A DNA stretch of 64,000 nt from Deinococcus fonticola (GTDB taxonomy: Bacteria; Deinococcota; Deinococci; Deinococcales; Deinococcaceae). Of this stretch, positions 63,542 to 64,000 are shown one piece after another; positions within the stretch are counted from its first letter, which is position 1; the number at the start of each line of letters is the position of its first letter. The position numbers and the translations under genes were made by a program. A model generated the notes under the pieces. It saw nothing but the letters and a program-made list of their open reading frames with translations. It was not told the DNA's origin and ran no database searches. The stretch covers positions 1 through 64,000 of the forward strand of contig NZ_SMMH01000019.1 of NCBI RefSeq assembly GCF_004634215.1, written 5' to 3'.

Positions 63542-64000
63542 ATGCCCGCCGCCTTCCCCCTGCTCGCCGTCGATATCGGCAACACCAGCACCGTGCTGGG
63601 CCTGGCCGACGACAGCCTGAACCTGACGCACACCTGGCGAATCCGCACCAACCGGGACGTGTTGCCGGACGACCTGGCGCTCCAGCTTCACGGGCTGTTC
63701 ACGCTGGCAGGTGCGGCGGTGCCCCGCGCGGCCGTCCTGAGCAGCGTGGCCCCGCCGGTCGGCGAGAATTACGCTCTGGCCCTCAAGCGGCACTTCATGA
63801 TCGATGCCTTCAGCGTGGCGGCCGAGAACCTGCCGGACGTGAGGGTGGAACTGGACACGCCCGGCGTGGTCGGCGCCGACCGGCTGTGCAACCTGTTCGG
63901 CGCAGAGAAATACATGACCCACCACGAGTACGCGGTGGTGGTGGATTTCGGCACGTCCACCAACTTCGACGTGATTGGGCGCGGCCGCCGATTCCTGGGG
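63542..64000 (+). CDS. coaX: Type III pantothenate kinase (runs off window)
   Basis: First step of coenzyme A synthesis, phosphorylation of pantothenate. The first 153 codons are present and the frame is open to the window end. Phosphate motif VDIGNTSTVLGLA (about residues 10-22), GADRLCNLFGA (about 116-126) and DFGTSTNFDV (about 139-148) are the three conserved CoaX motifs of this acetate-kinase/HSP70-fold enzyme. The frame lacks a start-proximal Shine-Dalgarno; TAGAAT lies 9 nt upstream of the ATG. Confidence 0.92.
   Translation, partial: MPAAFPLLAVDIGNTSTVLGLADDSLNLTHTWRIRTNRDVLPDDLALQLHGLFTLAGAAVPRAAVLSSVAPPVGENYALALKRHFMIDAFSVAAENLPDVRVELDTPGVVGADRLCNLFGAEKYMTHHEYAVVVDFGTSTNFDVIGRGRRFLG

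Overview
The window looks like chromosomal DNA from a Deinococcus species or close relative. The evidence is high GC with strongly G/C-biased third codon positions; a diderm envelope gene set (BamA, a LolA-like carrier, a PilQ secretin, an SLH-domain outer-envelope protein directly upstream of recJ, as I recall for the D. radiodurans SlpA/RecJ region); a LysY-type reductase of the LysW-linked lysine pathway; LEA-like and WHy-domain desiccation proteins; and start codons preceded by a TANNNT -10 box at 6-8 nt, the signature of leaderless transcripts that are very common in Deinococcus. No tRNA, rRNA, CRISPR array or prophage was recognised.

Layout. 1-800: the edge of an insertion sequence (minus-strand transposase start) next to a 5'-truncated gene remnant. 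860-4800: branched-chain amino acid genes ilvB-ilvN-ilvC, preceded by a Val/Leu/Ile-rich leader peptide and a terminator, i.e. an attenuator. 4900-7000 (minus): MOSC protein, DUF72 protein, single-domain response regulator. 7200-9500: hisF, hisIE and a phosphoribosyltransferase. 9700-13061 (minus): small basic protein, secreted hydrolase, Mug DNA glycosylase, molybdopterin oxidoreductase, Lrp/AsnC regulator divergent from ald (13222-14328). 14494-16601: murF and a lipoprotein. 16906-22939: type IV pilus/DNA-uptake operon pilM-N-O-P-Q; pilQ contains a 650-bp AT-rich patch. 23068-26467: shikimate genes aroC-aroK-aroB-aroQ. 26777-28694: LolA-like protein and lysY.

28783-35547 (minus): amino-acid ABC permease, acyl-CoA carboxylase beta, VanW protein, HD phosphohydrolase, enoyl-CoA hydratase. 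36014-40438: SLH/collagen-like/beta-barrel protein, LapA-like protein, recJ, rnhA. 40612-46485: rRNA-type methyltransferase (minus), BmpA-type double ABC ATPase, BamA. 46699-53992 (minus): membrane protein; an overlapping run of FAD oxidoreductase, histidine phosphatase and hydrolase with two small lipoproteins; MalG/MalF-type sugar permeases; LEA-like protein. 54140-58102: divergent beta-barrel and WHy lipoprotein genes, then mrp, a cysteine-containing SufR-like regulator and a 2H phosphoesterase. 58137-63469 (minus): chorismate mutase-DAHP synthase, truncated haemoglobin, purB, HtrA protease, methyltransferase. 63542-end: start of coaX.

The most unusual signals are the leaderless ilv attenuator, the mosaic pilQ, and five copies of related non-coding repeats (3435, 8740, 26590, 43629, 59294) that share a core motif and keep a hairpin at one end. 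Starts were chosen by TANNNT spacing or by Shine-Dalgarno sequences and often shorten the longest open frame.
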